In this document: in pieces, positions 1-6,316 of the stretch
How the letters are laid out: the number at the start of each line of letters is the position of its first letter
Position numbering within the stretch: the first letter of the stretch is position 1
Origin: JBMYQA01 sp049600855
Lineage (GTDB): Bacteria; Bacteroidota; Bacteroidia; Cytophagales; Flammeovirgaceae
NCBI GenBank assembly: GCA_049600855.1
Contig: JBMYQA010000261.1
Span: 1 to 8,962, forward strand
Length of the DNA stretch: 8,962 bases
Direction: 5' to 3'
Notes under the pieces: generated by a model
Told to the model about the DNA's origin: nothing
Seen by the model: the letters and a program-made list of their open reading frames with translations, nothing else
Databases searched by the model: none
Program-made: the position numbers and the translations under genes

Positions 1-5
1 GTTTT

Positions 6-24
6 CTTGTGGAATCCCCACAAG
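6..24. repeat. Short perfect inverted repeat (hairpin) at the left edge
   Basis: The arms CTTGTGG (6-12) and CCACAAG (18-24) pair perfectly across the 5-nt loop AATCC. No T-run follows on either strand (the minus-strand transcript would run into GAAAAC), so it is not a standard intrinsic terminator. It may be the tail of a gene lying to the left: two forward frames stay open from base 1 to stops near 60 and 86, but neither short peptide is recognisable. Beyond this and the promoter box at 141, I see nothing in 1-153. Confidence 0.4.
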
Positions 25-140
25 GGATGCTGTTTAGTAATAACGGATGTTCGGGAGTAAGTAAATGGAACCTGACGAATTAGCAAATTAACATACAAGA
101 AGTTTGACTCTTCCAACATAAAACTATTCGTGCAATTCAC

Positions 141-148
141 TACTTTTG
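141..148 (+). promoter_or_regulatory. Bacteroidota -7 promoter element (TAnnTTTG) before the Crp/Fnr gene
   Basis: TACTTTTG matches the Bacteroidota primary-sigma -7 consensus TAnnTTTG exactly and ends only five bases before the ATG at 154. Transcription normally starts a few bases downstream of this box, so the mRNA would begin at or next to the start codon and be leaderless or nearly so. I found no good TTG -33 element at the usual 17-23 base spacing; the nearest TTTG (103-107) is too far upstream. The box is certain as a string; its use is inferred. Confidence 0.5.
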
Positions 149-153
149 TGTAA

Positions 154-714
154 ATGAAAGCCTATTTATCCCAATTTCACGAAGTAGCAGATTCCATTTT
201 AGAGGAATACATTTCCCACTGGAAAGCCTATAACTTGCCTAAAAAGACCATCATGACTGCTCCAGGCGAAACCGAGCGCTTCATGTATTACGTGATCGCA
301 GGCATTCAAAAATCGTATTACCTGAATGAGGATAAACAACACATCATTGCCTTTGTCTATGCGCCTTCTTTCAGCGGTATTCCCGAATCCTTCTTCACCC
401 AAACGCCTTCCCGATATTTTTTAGAAACCATCACGGCTAGTCAATTTCTCCGCATTCCATATGAAAAACACCAACAGTTGATGAAACAACACCGAGAAAT
501 TGAAACCCTTTTCCGAAAAGCAACAGAGTTTTTTTTAGCGGGCGTTTTACAACGGCAGCACGAATTAATGGCTTTTGATATGGAAACCCGATTCCGAATA
601 TTTGTGGAGCGAAGTGCGCACTTATTCCACATGGTCTCCCAAAAAGACCTCGCTTCATATTTACGCATCAGCCCGACTAATTTTAGTAAGCTGATGAATC
701 GTGTGAAAATCTAA
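154..714 (+). CDS. Crp/Fnr family transcriptional regulator
   Basis: A 186-residue protein with the layout of the short Crp/Fnr regulators common in Bacteroidota. An N-terminal cyclic-nucleotide-binding-like beta barrel (about residues 25-110) includes a YYVIAG-IQKSYY strand pair. A long dimerisation-type helix follows (about 112-150), then a C-terminal helix-turn-helix (about 158-184; VSQKDLASYLRISPTNFSKL). The barrel lacks an obvious phosphate-binding cassette with the paired Arg-Ser of true CRP, so cAMP binding is doubtful and the ligand is unknown. Family members act as cytoplasmic DNA-binding regulators, often of stress or redox genes. The start at 154 fits the family N-terminus even though it lies only five bases after a -7 promoter box. 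It converges on the DUF2200 gene with a 15-base gap. The target genes are unknown; the palindrome at 1156-1173 is a nearby candidate site, although Crp/Fnr sites usually look different. Confidence 0.88.
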   Translation: MKAYLSQFHEVADSILEEYISHWKAYNLPKKTIMTAPGETERFMYYVIAGIQKSYYLNEDKQHIIAFVYAPSFSGIPESFFTQTPSRYFLETITASQFLRIPYEKHQQLMKQHREIETLFRKATEFFLAGVLQRQHELMAFDMETRFRIFVERSAHLFHMVSQKDLASYLRISPTNFSKLMNRVKI

Positions 715-729
715 GCCCAAGTCATTTAT

Positions 730-1095
730 TTATGCTTTTCGCAAAATTTTCTCCATTTTCTTACCTTTTGCCAGCTCATCTACCAACTTATCTAAATACC
801 TGACCTGTTGAGTTAACGGCGTTTCAATGTTTTCGACCCGATAGCCACAAATGACTCCTTTGATGAGACTGGCATTTGGATTCAACTGGGCAGTAGCGAA
901 AAAGCTTTCAAAGGTCACTTTATCTTCAATGAGTTGTTGCAGTTTGGAAAGATCGTAACCCGTCAGCCATTCGATGACTTCATGTAATTCCTCCTTGGTT
1001 CTTCCTTTTTTTTCCACTTTCGTGATGTAATGCGGATAGACAGAAGCAAAAGTCATTTTTGCGATTCGTGCGTCATGTTCTGGTGTTGTTGTCAT
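730..1095 (-). CDS. DUF2200 family protein
   Basis: A 121-residue soluble protein recognised as DUF2200 from several conserved stretches: an N-terminal HDARIAKMTFASVYPHYITK segment (residues 7-26), KKGRTKEELHEVIEWLTGY (about 29-47), NPNASLIKGVICGYRVENIE (about 73-92), and a C-terminal VRYLDKLVDELAKGKKMEKIL block (about 98-118). The length matches the family and both ends look intact. The family is widespread in bacteria, has no signal peptide or membrane segment, and to my knowledge has no established biochemical function, so none is assigned. It is transcribed away from the alpha/beta hydrolase gene across a 144-base gap that contains a perfect 18-bp palindrome, and it converges on the Crp/Fnr gene. 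Shared control with the hydrolase is possible but inferred. Confidence 0.88.
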   Translation of the reverse strand: MTTTPEHDARIAKMTFASVYPHYITKVEKKGRTKEELHEVIEWLTGYDLSKLQQLIEDKVTFESFFATAQLNPNASLIKGVICGYRVENIETPLTQQVRYLDKLVDELAKGKKMEKILRKA

Positions 1096-1155
1096 GCCAT
1101 TTAATCGTTCAGTTTATTCTTTTTTTAGATCACTATGTCTAAAGATAATCACAAA

Positions 1156-1173
1156 TCTTGGTATATACCAAGA
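1156..1173. promoter_or_regulatory. Perfect 18-bp palindrome, probable operator between divergent genes
   Basis: TCTTGGTATATACCAAGA is a perfect, uninterrupted dyad. It lies 61 bases upstream of the DUF2200 start and 67 bases upstream of the hydrolase start. Its size and the lack of a spacer are typical of a site for a homodimeric repressor such as a MarR, HxlR or TetR family member. With no loop it would make a poor RNA hairpin, so a DNA site is more likely. No regulator gene of those families is in the window; the Crp/Fnr protein at 154-714 is the only local DNA-binding protein. Confidence 0.6.
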
Positions 1174-1186
1174 ATAGAAAGGTGGC

Positions 1187-1245
1187 AAATCATGAATTTT
1201 GGAGAAGTAAAATAAATCATCTATTGAATCCCAAAAATCATGAAT
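1187..1245 (+). repeat. 11-nt direct repeat around the hydrolase start codon
   Basis: AAATCATGAAT occurs at 1187-1197 and again at 1235-1245, where it contains the start codon of the hydrolase gene. The copies are 48 bases apart, so the upstream ATG at 1192 is in frame with the real start, but it is followed by a stop after seven codons (MNFGEVK, 1192-1215). It may be a small duplication of a start region or coincidence in AT-rich DNA. Confidence 0.4.
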
Positions 1246-2127
1246 GCTATCTCACAACCTCCAACATGGTTAGACCAAAACTTATATCCTTTCGAAAGTA
1301 ATTTTCTGCAACTCGCTGCAGGTCAGATGCATTACATTGATGAGGGCAGGGGAGATGTGATCCTTTTTGTACACGGTACGCCTACTTGGTCGTTTTTGTA
1401 TCGAAATTTTATCAAACACTTATCCCAACATTACCGCTGCATTGCCATGGATCACCTCGGTTTCGGTTTATCCGAAAAGCCTGAATCTTTTGTGGGAACG
1501 CCCCAAGCACATGCCCAAAACTTAAGTGAATTTATTCGGAAAATGAATCTGCGAAAGGTCACGTTGGTGGTTCATGATTTTGGAGGTCCAATTGGATTGG
1601 CTGCTGGCATTAAAAACGCAGCTCGCATTCAACAGATCGTCTTGATGAATTCATGGCTTTGGGCTACGCAAGATGATCCAGCGATACAAAAAATAGATCG
1701 CATCATCAATAGCTTTCTCGGCAAGTTCCTCTATTTAAATCTAAACTTTTCGCCCAAGGTGCTCCTAAAGAAAGGCTTTGCCGATCCGAAGAAATTAGTA
1801 AAGCACGTGCATCGGCATTACCTCAAGCCCTTCCCAAACCGTAAATCTCGGAAATCACTGTTTGCCATTGCCCAATCCTTAGTAGGTTCCTCGGCTTGGT
1901 ATCAAGAGCAGTGGCAAAACTTGGATGCGCTAGCCGCTAAAAATTGGTTAATACTTTGGGGAATGAAAGATGCGTTTATTACGCCTCAATATTTAGCGAA
2001 ATGGAAAAAACGCTTGCCTCACGCAACGATTCATGAATTGGATTGTGGACATTTTGTGCAGGAGGAAGCACATACTGCTATCGCATTCATGGAGCAGTTT
2101 CTAAAGCAAATGAGGATGGTTCAGTGA
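1240..2127 (+). CDS. Alpha/beta hydrolase, haloalkane-dehalogenase-like
   Basis: A 295-residue cytoplasmic alpha/beta-hydrolase of the haloalkane dehalogenase/epoxide hydrolase branch, at full family length. The oxyanion-hole motif is HGTPTW (residues 45-50). The nucleophile elbow is VVHDFGG with Asp113, so this is an aspartate-nucleophile enzyme and not a serine esterase. A helical cap follows (about 137-215). The acid is Asp244 (WGMKDAFI) and the base is His271 (DCGHFVQEE). The family hydrolyses C-halogen or epoxide bonds through an alkyl-enzyme ester. Two features that stabilise halide in well-studied dehalogenases are absent: the Trp after the nucleophile (here Phe114) and the Asn in HGNP (here Thr47). 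The substrate is therefore open. No clear Shine-Dalgarno is seen. It diverges from DUF2200 across a probable operator and converges on the SCO gene with 17 bases between stops. Confidence 0.88.
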   Translation: MNAISQPPTWLDQNLYPFESNFLQLAAGQMHYIDEGRGDVILFVHGTPTWSFLYRNFIKHLSQHYRCIAMDHLGFGLSEKPESFVGTPQAHAQNLSEFIRKMNLRKVTLVVHDFGGPIGLAAGIKNAARIQQIVLMNSWLWATQDDPAIQKIDRIINSFLGKFLYLNLNFSPKVLLKKGFADPKKLVKHVHRHYLKPFPNRKSRKSLFAIAQSLVGSSAWYQEQWQNLDALAAKNWLILWGMKDAFITPQYLAKWKKRLPHATIHELDCGHFVQEEAHTAIAFMEQFLKQMRMVQ

Positions 2128-2155
2128 GGGAAGGACAACAGGTGTTATCCTTCTT
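2128..2155. terminator. Weak hairpin between convergent hydrolase and SCO genes
   Basis: GGGAAGGA (2128-2135) pairs with TCCTTCTT (2148-2155), with two G-T pairs at the base. After one mismatch, AACA pairs with TGTT at the tip. It spans the 17-base gap and the end of the SCO gene. No strong T-run follows on the plus strand, so an intrinsic terminator is only a possibility. Confidence 0.3.
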
Positions 2156-2780
2156 CCTTCAATCTTTTGATATCTTGAATCAATTGATCAACCGACTCTG
2201 CTTCGGTTCCCGTATAATATCCTCGAATCCGACCTTGTTTATCCACCAAAATGAATTTGCCATTGTGTAAGTAACCACCAGGTGCGCCTTCATCTTCCAT
2301 GGCGCTGATGTAATAACTGTTTTTGGCGATATCGTAAATATCCTCCCGTTTGCCCGTTACAAAATGCCACTTTTCAGCATTGGTGATGCCTTTTTCTAGT
2401 GCATACGCTTTTAACACAGGCACCGAATCGTTTCTGAAATCAATGGAGTGGGAAAGGAGTAAAACTTCAGGATCTTTCTCGTAAGCCGCATAAACGCGTT
2501 TCATCTGGCTTGTCATTACAGGACAGATGGAAGGACAAGTCGTGAAGAAAAAGTCACTTACGTAAATTTTATCCTCAAATGTACTGCGTTCAACCACTTG
2601 ACTATCCTGATTGATAAAGGAAAAGTTGTTGATTTGATGAAAGATAGTATCTCCCGTTGGATTCAATGATCTCATTCCATAAATGGGAAGTTTGGGCTTT
2701 TTTTTATCTGTACAAGCAGAAATAAATACGAGGCAAATAAAGAAAATGAATACGGAACTTTGGGAAGAAGTACTGCGCAT
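2145..2780 (-). CDS. SCO1/SenC family copper-binding lipoprotein (thioredoxin fold)
   Basis: A 211-residue exported lipoprotein. The N-terminal signal ends in the lipobox ISAC with Cys23 as the lipidation site, so it should be membrane-anchored facing the periplasm. The mature part is a SCO1/SenC thioredoxin-like domain (about residues 42-208) with the CxxxC copper motif TCPSICP (Cys82, Cys86) and the conserved metal-ligand His172 (GGYLHNGKFILVD). All three metal ligands are present. SCO proteins deliver copper to the CuA site of cytochrome c oxidase or act as thiol-disulfide reductants during its assembly. No oxidase subunit, cytochrome or YHS gene is nearby, so this copy stands alone in the window. 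It has its own candidate promoter in the 118-base gap before it, which suggests it is not simply read through from the SpoIIE gene upstream on the same strand. Confidence 0.93.
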   Translation of the reverse strand: MRSTSSQSSVFIFFICLVFISACTDKKKPKLPIYGMRSLNPTGDTIFHQINNFSFINQDSQVVERSTFEDKIYVSDFFFTTCPSICPVMTSQMKRVYAAYEKDPEVLLLSHSIDFRNDSVPVLKAYALEKGITNAEKWHFVTGKREDIYDIAKNSYYISAMEDEGAPGGYLHNGKFILVDKQGRIRGYYTGTEAESVDQLIQDIKRLKEEG

Positions 2781-2803
2781 ACGACTAGGAATTAGTTTAG
2801 CTG

Positions 2804-2832
2804 CAAATGTCGGAAGGAAAGCTGAAATTCAA
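2804..2832 (-). promoter_or_regulatory. Candidate Bacteroidota promoter for the SCO gene
   Basis: Read on the minus strand, TTG (2832-2830) is followed after 18 bases by GACATTTG (2811-2804). This matches the -33 TTG, a spacer within the usual 17-23 bases, and a -7 TAnnTTTG with one mismatch (G for the first T). The -7 box ends 23 bases before the SCO start codon. Confidence 0.35.
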
Positions 2833-2898
2833 TACGGGTTCAACGGTTTTCTTATCAGAATTAAAGTTATCGTTTTCAGTTTGGGTGGGAAACCTACG

Positions 2899-5049
2899 CT
2901 AAAAATGTCCAATACCATTGTTACCAATTCGGAAGCCCATGACTAGCACATCATCAATTTGTTTGTGGACACCACGCATCCAACCGTGGAAGGTTTCGTC
3001 TAAAATGGTTTTTTGTAAAGGCATGGGTTTGGAGTGGATGTCATTTAGCAGTTCTCTAAAGCGTTTGCTGAGAAACTTTCGACCTTCTTGTCCGCCAAAT
3101 TGATCTTGGTAGCCGTCTGAAAATAAGTAGAAGGTAGTTGGCTTGGAAATATCAATCACGCGTTTGGTGAAACGTTTCATGTGTTTCAAATGCTGACCTC
3201 CAACTGAAAACTTATCGCCTTTTATCAGGTACATGTTGTCGTCTTGGAAATAAATCATCGGGTTTTTTGCGCCAGCAAACTCAATGGTTTGTGCGTTTGG
3301 ATCAATCACACAGATCGTCATATCCATGCCATCTTTATTAGCCGTGCGCTCTTGTTGAAGAATGGTGCGAATATCCAAGTCCAGGTAGGTAAGAATCTTA
3401 TCGGGTTCGGTAATGCCTTGACTGATGACCGTATGGGTGAGTGCATCATGTGCTAATAAGGACATGAATGCGCCAGGCACGCCATGACCTGTACAATCTA
3501 CTGCAGCGAGAAAAATTTTATCATCGTGTTCTTCAAACCAATAAAAATCTCCACTCACAATATCCCTGGGTTTAAAAAATACAAAGTGCTCTTCTACTAC
3601 CCGATTAATGCGTTCGGGAAAGGGAAGAATGGCCGTTTGGATGCGCTTGGCATAATTTAAACTATCGGTGATTTTCTTATTTCGTTTACTTAACTCTGTA
3701 TTTAAGCCATTTAATTGATCATTCGTCATGTTGAGTTCCTCCACAATTTGATTGAGTTCCTCATTGGTTTCCATCAATTCAGCCGTACGCTCATGAACCC
3801 TTTTTTCCAACACCTGATTGGCTTCCTCTTGCATCTTTATGACTTTCTTGGAAGCTTCTTCTTTCTCTTTTTTGAGGAGACGATAGCTCTCACTCAACGC
3901 AAGCCCAAGTAAAATGACCATGAGTGTAGCCCCCAACTCGCTAGCATGGTAGGTGAAAAAGTTAAACGAAAATATATTCCAGTTTACGAAGGTAAGGGAT
4001 AGGCCGCCAAGTAAATAACCAAGCCAAGCAATGGTGAAATAAATGGCTGGGCGATAACCTTTTCGCCAACTCACAATGCCACTTGCTAGCAATTGTAAAA
4101 TCGTGATTGAGATGACTAAATACATGCCAACGCCAACGGGCATGACATCATCAAGGATGAACAGCGAAATGGCTGCCAGTCCAGAAATTATTTTTCCTGC
4201 GGTAAGTGACCAATCTAAAAACTTCGAGTGTTGCTTGATTTTAAGGAAGGATTGTGAAAAAGAATTGGTCGTAATAATCAATAAACACGTGAAGAGTATT
4301 AACGAAATTGTATTAAATTCTGGGTAATCTGACCAAATGTATTGAAAGGCATATCCACTGGAACCTCCAAAAAATAAAGCGGTACTTAAGATGGTGAGTA
4401 CATAATATAAATAAGAGCGATCTTTGAGTGCATAATAAACAAAGCCATTATACAGGAGCATGACGAACAAAATGCCAAACAATAAGCCATAAAGAATGTC
4501 TTCAGCACTTTTGCCTTGATAAAAGGCATCTTTACTGACAATGCTTAGTGGGAGTATTTTTGCTTTTTTAGAATAGACCTTGATGTAAAATGTGGTAGGC
4601 TGCGAATAATTAAACTCTAAAGGAATGGCAAAGTTCGCATGCCGAATCGGTCGATTGTCGAAGGGCTCGCAAAAGCCCATGGTTCGTTTGTTAATCAATT
4701 CCCCATCGCCATTTTGCTCATAAAGTTCGATGTGATCCAGAATGGGGAAATCAATCCATAATAGCCACTCTTTGGCAGGAGAAGTTAATTCTCGTGCCGT
4801 GAAGCGAATCCAATAGACATTTCGGTTGATGCCAAAGTGAAGTACTTCTTTGGAAGAAGGAATGAAATTGCTCGCAAAAGTATTGCTACTGACTGTTTCA
4901 AAAGGCAAACCTGCTGTATCTACATAAACAGATACAAATCGTCCCATCGGATAGGTGTCAGACTCCTCAGAGAGCTCTAACATATCCTGAGCGCGTAAAT
5001 CCACAAAAGCCATTAAGGCCAAAAATAGTATTATGAAAGGTCGAAGCAT
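2899..5049 (-). CDS. 7TMR-DISM sensor with C-terminal SpoIIE/PP2C serine phosphatase
   Basis: A 716-residue membrane signalling protein. I start it at the ATG at 5049 because MLRPFIILFLALMAF...RAQ is a clean signal peptide; an in-frame extension to 5220 would bury the signal and overlap the divergent gene. Domains in order: signal peptide (1-21), an extracytoplasmic 7TMR-DISMED2-type beta domain (about 25-170), seven membrane segments (about 184-208, 213-233, 247-264, 282-299, 304-328, 335-355, 372-389), a coiled coil (about 390-460), the linker LNYAKRIQTAILP (464-476), and a SpoIIE phosphatase domain (about 490-710). The metal-binding motifs are intact: SGDFYW (499-504), DCTGHGVPGAFMS (518-530), SDGYQDQFGG (644-653) and DDVLVMGFR (699-707). 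It likely converts an external ligand signal into dephosphorylation of a partner-switch protein. No anti-sigma or STAS antagonist gene is adjacent, so its partner is unknown. Confidence 0.93.
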   Translation of the reverse strand: MLRPFIILFLALMAFVDLRAQDMLELSEESDTYPMGRFVSVYVDTAGLPFETVSSNTFASNFIPSSKEVLHFGINRNVYWIRFTARELTSPAKEWLLWIDFPILDHIELYEQNGDGELINKRTMGFCEPFDNRPIRHANFAIPLEFNYSQPTTFYIKVYSKKAKILPLSIVSKDAFYQGKSAEDILYGLLFGILFVMLLYNGFVYYALKDRSYLYYVLTILSTALFFGGSSGYAFQYIWSDYPEFNTISLILFTCLLIITTNSFSQSFLKIKQHSKFLDWSLTAGKIISGLAAISLFILDDVMPVGVGMYLVISITILQLLASGIVSWRKGYRPAIYFTIAWLGYLLGGLSLTFVNWNIFSFNFFTYHASELGATLMVILLGLALSESYRLLKKEKEEASKKVIKMQEEANQVLEKRVHERTAELMETNEELNQIVEELNMTNDQLNGLNTELSKRNKKITDSLNYAKRIQTAILPFPERINRVVEEHFVFFKPRDIVSGDFYWFEEHDDKIFLAAVDCTGHGVPGAFMSLLAHDALTHTVISQGITEPDKILTYLDLDIRTILQQERTANKDGMDMTICVIDPNAQTIEFAGAKNPMIYFQDDNMYLIKGDKFSVGGQHLKHMKRFTKRVIDISKPTTFYLFSDGYQDQFGGQEGRKFLSKRFRELLNDIHSKPMPLQKTILDETFHGWMRGVHKQIDDVLVMGFRIGNNGIGHF

Positions 5050-5075
5050 AAGTGGATGTGAAGCTATCAATTTCC

Positions 5076-5129
5076 TTTTCAACAAACAAGTGAATAATTT
5101 ACTTGTTTTACTTTTTGTTTTCAACAAAC
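5076..5129. repeat. 12-nt direct repeat in the divergent promoter region
   Basis: TTTTCAACAAAC occurs at 5076-5087 and again at 5118-5129, 42 bases apart, which is about four helical turns. The two copies flank and partly overlap the palindrome at 5084-5108. The second copy also forms its own small dyad, TTTGTT (5114-5119) with AACAAA (5123-5128). Same-face spacing suggests paired protein sites, by inference. Confidence 0.45.
5084..5108. promoter_or_regulatory. 25-nt near-perfect palindrome, probable operator
   Basis: The arms AAACAAGT (5084-5091) and ACTTGTTT (5101-5108) are perfect complements. The centre continues the symmetry except for one G/T position (5092 with 5100). It sits 35 bases upstream of the SpoIIE-protein start and 43 bases upstream of the first possible CYTH start, so a protein bound here could affect both directions. 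No T-run supports a terminator, and there is no gene upstream of it to terminate. Confidence 0.5.
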
Positions 5130-5151
5130 TTGCATGTAAAAATGTTAACGA

Positions 5152-5688
5152 ATGATTATGAGTGAGCTTCTCAATGTAGAAATCAAGGCGTATTTGCATG
5201 AGGCGGAATCGGTCCGTCATAAACTAAAAGAAAAAAATGCCTTATTTAAAGGAGTTGACCACCAAATAGATACGTATTTTGAGTCCAAGCAAGGGCGCTT
5301 AAAGCTGAGAGAAGGGAATATCGAGTCTGCACTCATCTATTATGAACGCCAAAATCAGGCGGGTCCTAAAACATCGGATATTTTATTATACAAATCTGTA
5401 GATACGGCTGCTTTAAAACCGATTTTACACAAGGTACTCGAACCTTTAGTAGTTGTGGATAAAAAACGGGAGATATATTTCGTCAATAATGTAAAATTTC
5501 ATATTGATGAAGTGGATGGTTTAGGGCAATTTGTTGAAATAGAGGCCATTGATGCAACAGGAGAAATTGGGAAAGAAAAACTATTGGCGCAATGCCAATA
5601 TTACATGGAACTATTTCATATTCAGGAACAAGATTTATTGGAAGTGTCTTACAGCGATTTGATGTTAGCAAAAATGAAAGCCTTATGA
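5152..5688 (+). CDS. CYTH domain protein (class IV adenylate cyclase-like)
   Basis: A 178-residue cytoplasmic protein that is essentially one CYTH triphosphate-tunnel domain. Visible motifs are NVEIKAY (8-14, the strand-1 ExK part with the first Glu replaced by Asn, as in many CyaB-like members), HQIDTYF (37-43), RLKLRE (49-54), YYERQ (63-67), KKRE (104-107), HIDEVDGLGQFVEIE (117-131) and the closing EVSYSDL (164-170). These Arg, Lys and Glu residues line the tunnel that binds triphosphate and two metals. Known CYTH activities include adenylate cyclase, thiamine triphosphatase, tripolyphosphatase and RNA triphosphatase, and sequence alone does not choose between them. Two ATGs (5152 and 5158) could start it; the second gives MSELLNVEIK. 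The stop overlaps the next gene's ATG, so the two are translationally coupled. It diverges from the SpoIIE gene over an operator-like region. Confidence 0.9.
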   Translation: MIMSELLNVEIKAYLHEAESVRHKLKEKNALFKGVDHQIDTYFESKQGRLKLREGNIESALIYYERQNQAGPKTSDILLYKSVDTAALKPILHKVLEPLVVVDKKREIYFVNNVKFHIDEVDGLGQFVEIEAIDATGEIGKEKLLAQCQYYMELFHIQEQDLLEVSYSDLMLAKMKAL

Positions 5689-6296
5689 ATCATGCTTCAA
5701 CAGTTACGGCCATTGATATTGTGTTGTTGCCCAAGCAACAACTCATGCAGGAAGTCATTGCGCTAAATCAACAAATTGACCAAAGTGGAGCGCTCCCATT
5801 AAATCAGGAAAATTGCATTCCACACATCAGTATGGCTATGGGAGCCGTGAAAAGTGAAGATTTGCCCGTTATTTATGCGCAAGTAGAAAAGCTCACTGCT
5901 GCAATTAACTCGCTTGCTATTGAAGTAAGCGGCATTTATTCTATGATGCTGAATGACGGAAGAAGTTCTTTTGGTTTAGACTTGGCGAAGCAGGCAAGCT
6001 TGATAAACCTGCACACCAAGTTGATGGAAATAATCTCCCCCTTTCTAGTTGCTGCAACAGTTGATAGCATAGATCCGATTAGAGGCTTAGATCAGGTAAC
6101 GCTCGATTACATTGATGGATTTGTGTCTACTTCGAGTTATCAGCACTTTCGTCCGCACATTACGGTTGGTTTTGGTGTACTTCATGAATTAACAAACATC
6201 ACATTAAATAGTACAATAGAAGGAGTGTTTATATGTCAATTAGCTAATTATTGCACTTGTGCCAGAATATTGAAATCGTTTCCATTTATTTCATGA
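5685..6296 (+). CDS. 2H phosphoesterase, 2'-5' RNA ligase family
   Basis: A 203-residue cytoplasmic protein with the two HxT/S motifs of the 2H superfamily: PHIS (His47, Ser49) and RPHIT (His158, Thr160), 111 residues apart. A conserved C-terminal CQLANYCTCARIL block (184-196) resembles the QLGNxCT segment of LigT-like proteins. Length and ends match the family. 2H enzymes open 2',3'-cyclic phosphates or other cyclic phosphodiesters or 2'-5' linkages; the bacterial LigT members were named for 2'-5' RNA ligation in vitro. The substrate is not determined here. I chose the ATG at 5685 because it gives an ATGA overlap with the CYTH stop and a normal N-terminus (MNHASTVTAIDIVLLP); an earlier in-frame ATG at 5592 would overlap the CYTH gene by 97 bases. 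Tight coupling implies a shared pathway with the CYTH protein. Confidence 0.88.
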   Translation: MNHASTVTAIDIVLLPKQQLMQEVIALNQQIDQSGALPLNQENCIPHISMAMGAVKSEDLPVIYAQVEKLTAAINSLAIEVSGIYSMMLNDGRSSFGLDLAKQASLINLHTKLMEIISPFLVAATVDSIDPIRGLDQVTLDYIDGFVSTSSYQHFRPHITVGFGVLHELTNITLNSTIEGVFICQLANYCTCARILKSFPFIS

Positions 6297-6316
6297 ATTA
6301 TAAATTAAATTATACG

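Noticed and set aside
2683..2946. Plus-strand open frame of 87 codons across the SCO start and the gap before it
   Set aside because: Its protein has no family features and it overlaps the lipoprotein signal sequence antisense; the gap itself is better explained as the SCO promoter.
3244..4327. Several plus-strand open frames of 60-85 codons inside the SpoIIE gene
   Set aside because: They are antisense shadows of a gene with full domain support and show no recognisable motifs.
5050..5220. N-terminal extension of the 7TM SpoIIE protein to 5220
   Set aside because: It would put about 57 residues ahead of a clean signal peptide and overlap the divergent CYTH gene; the ATG at 5049 starts exactly at the signal peptide.
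5592..5684. Earlier in-frame ATG for the 2H phosphoesterase
   Set aside because: It lies deep inside the CYTH gene and adds 31 residues with no family match; the ATG at 5685 gives an ATGA overlap and a normal N-terminus.
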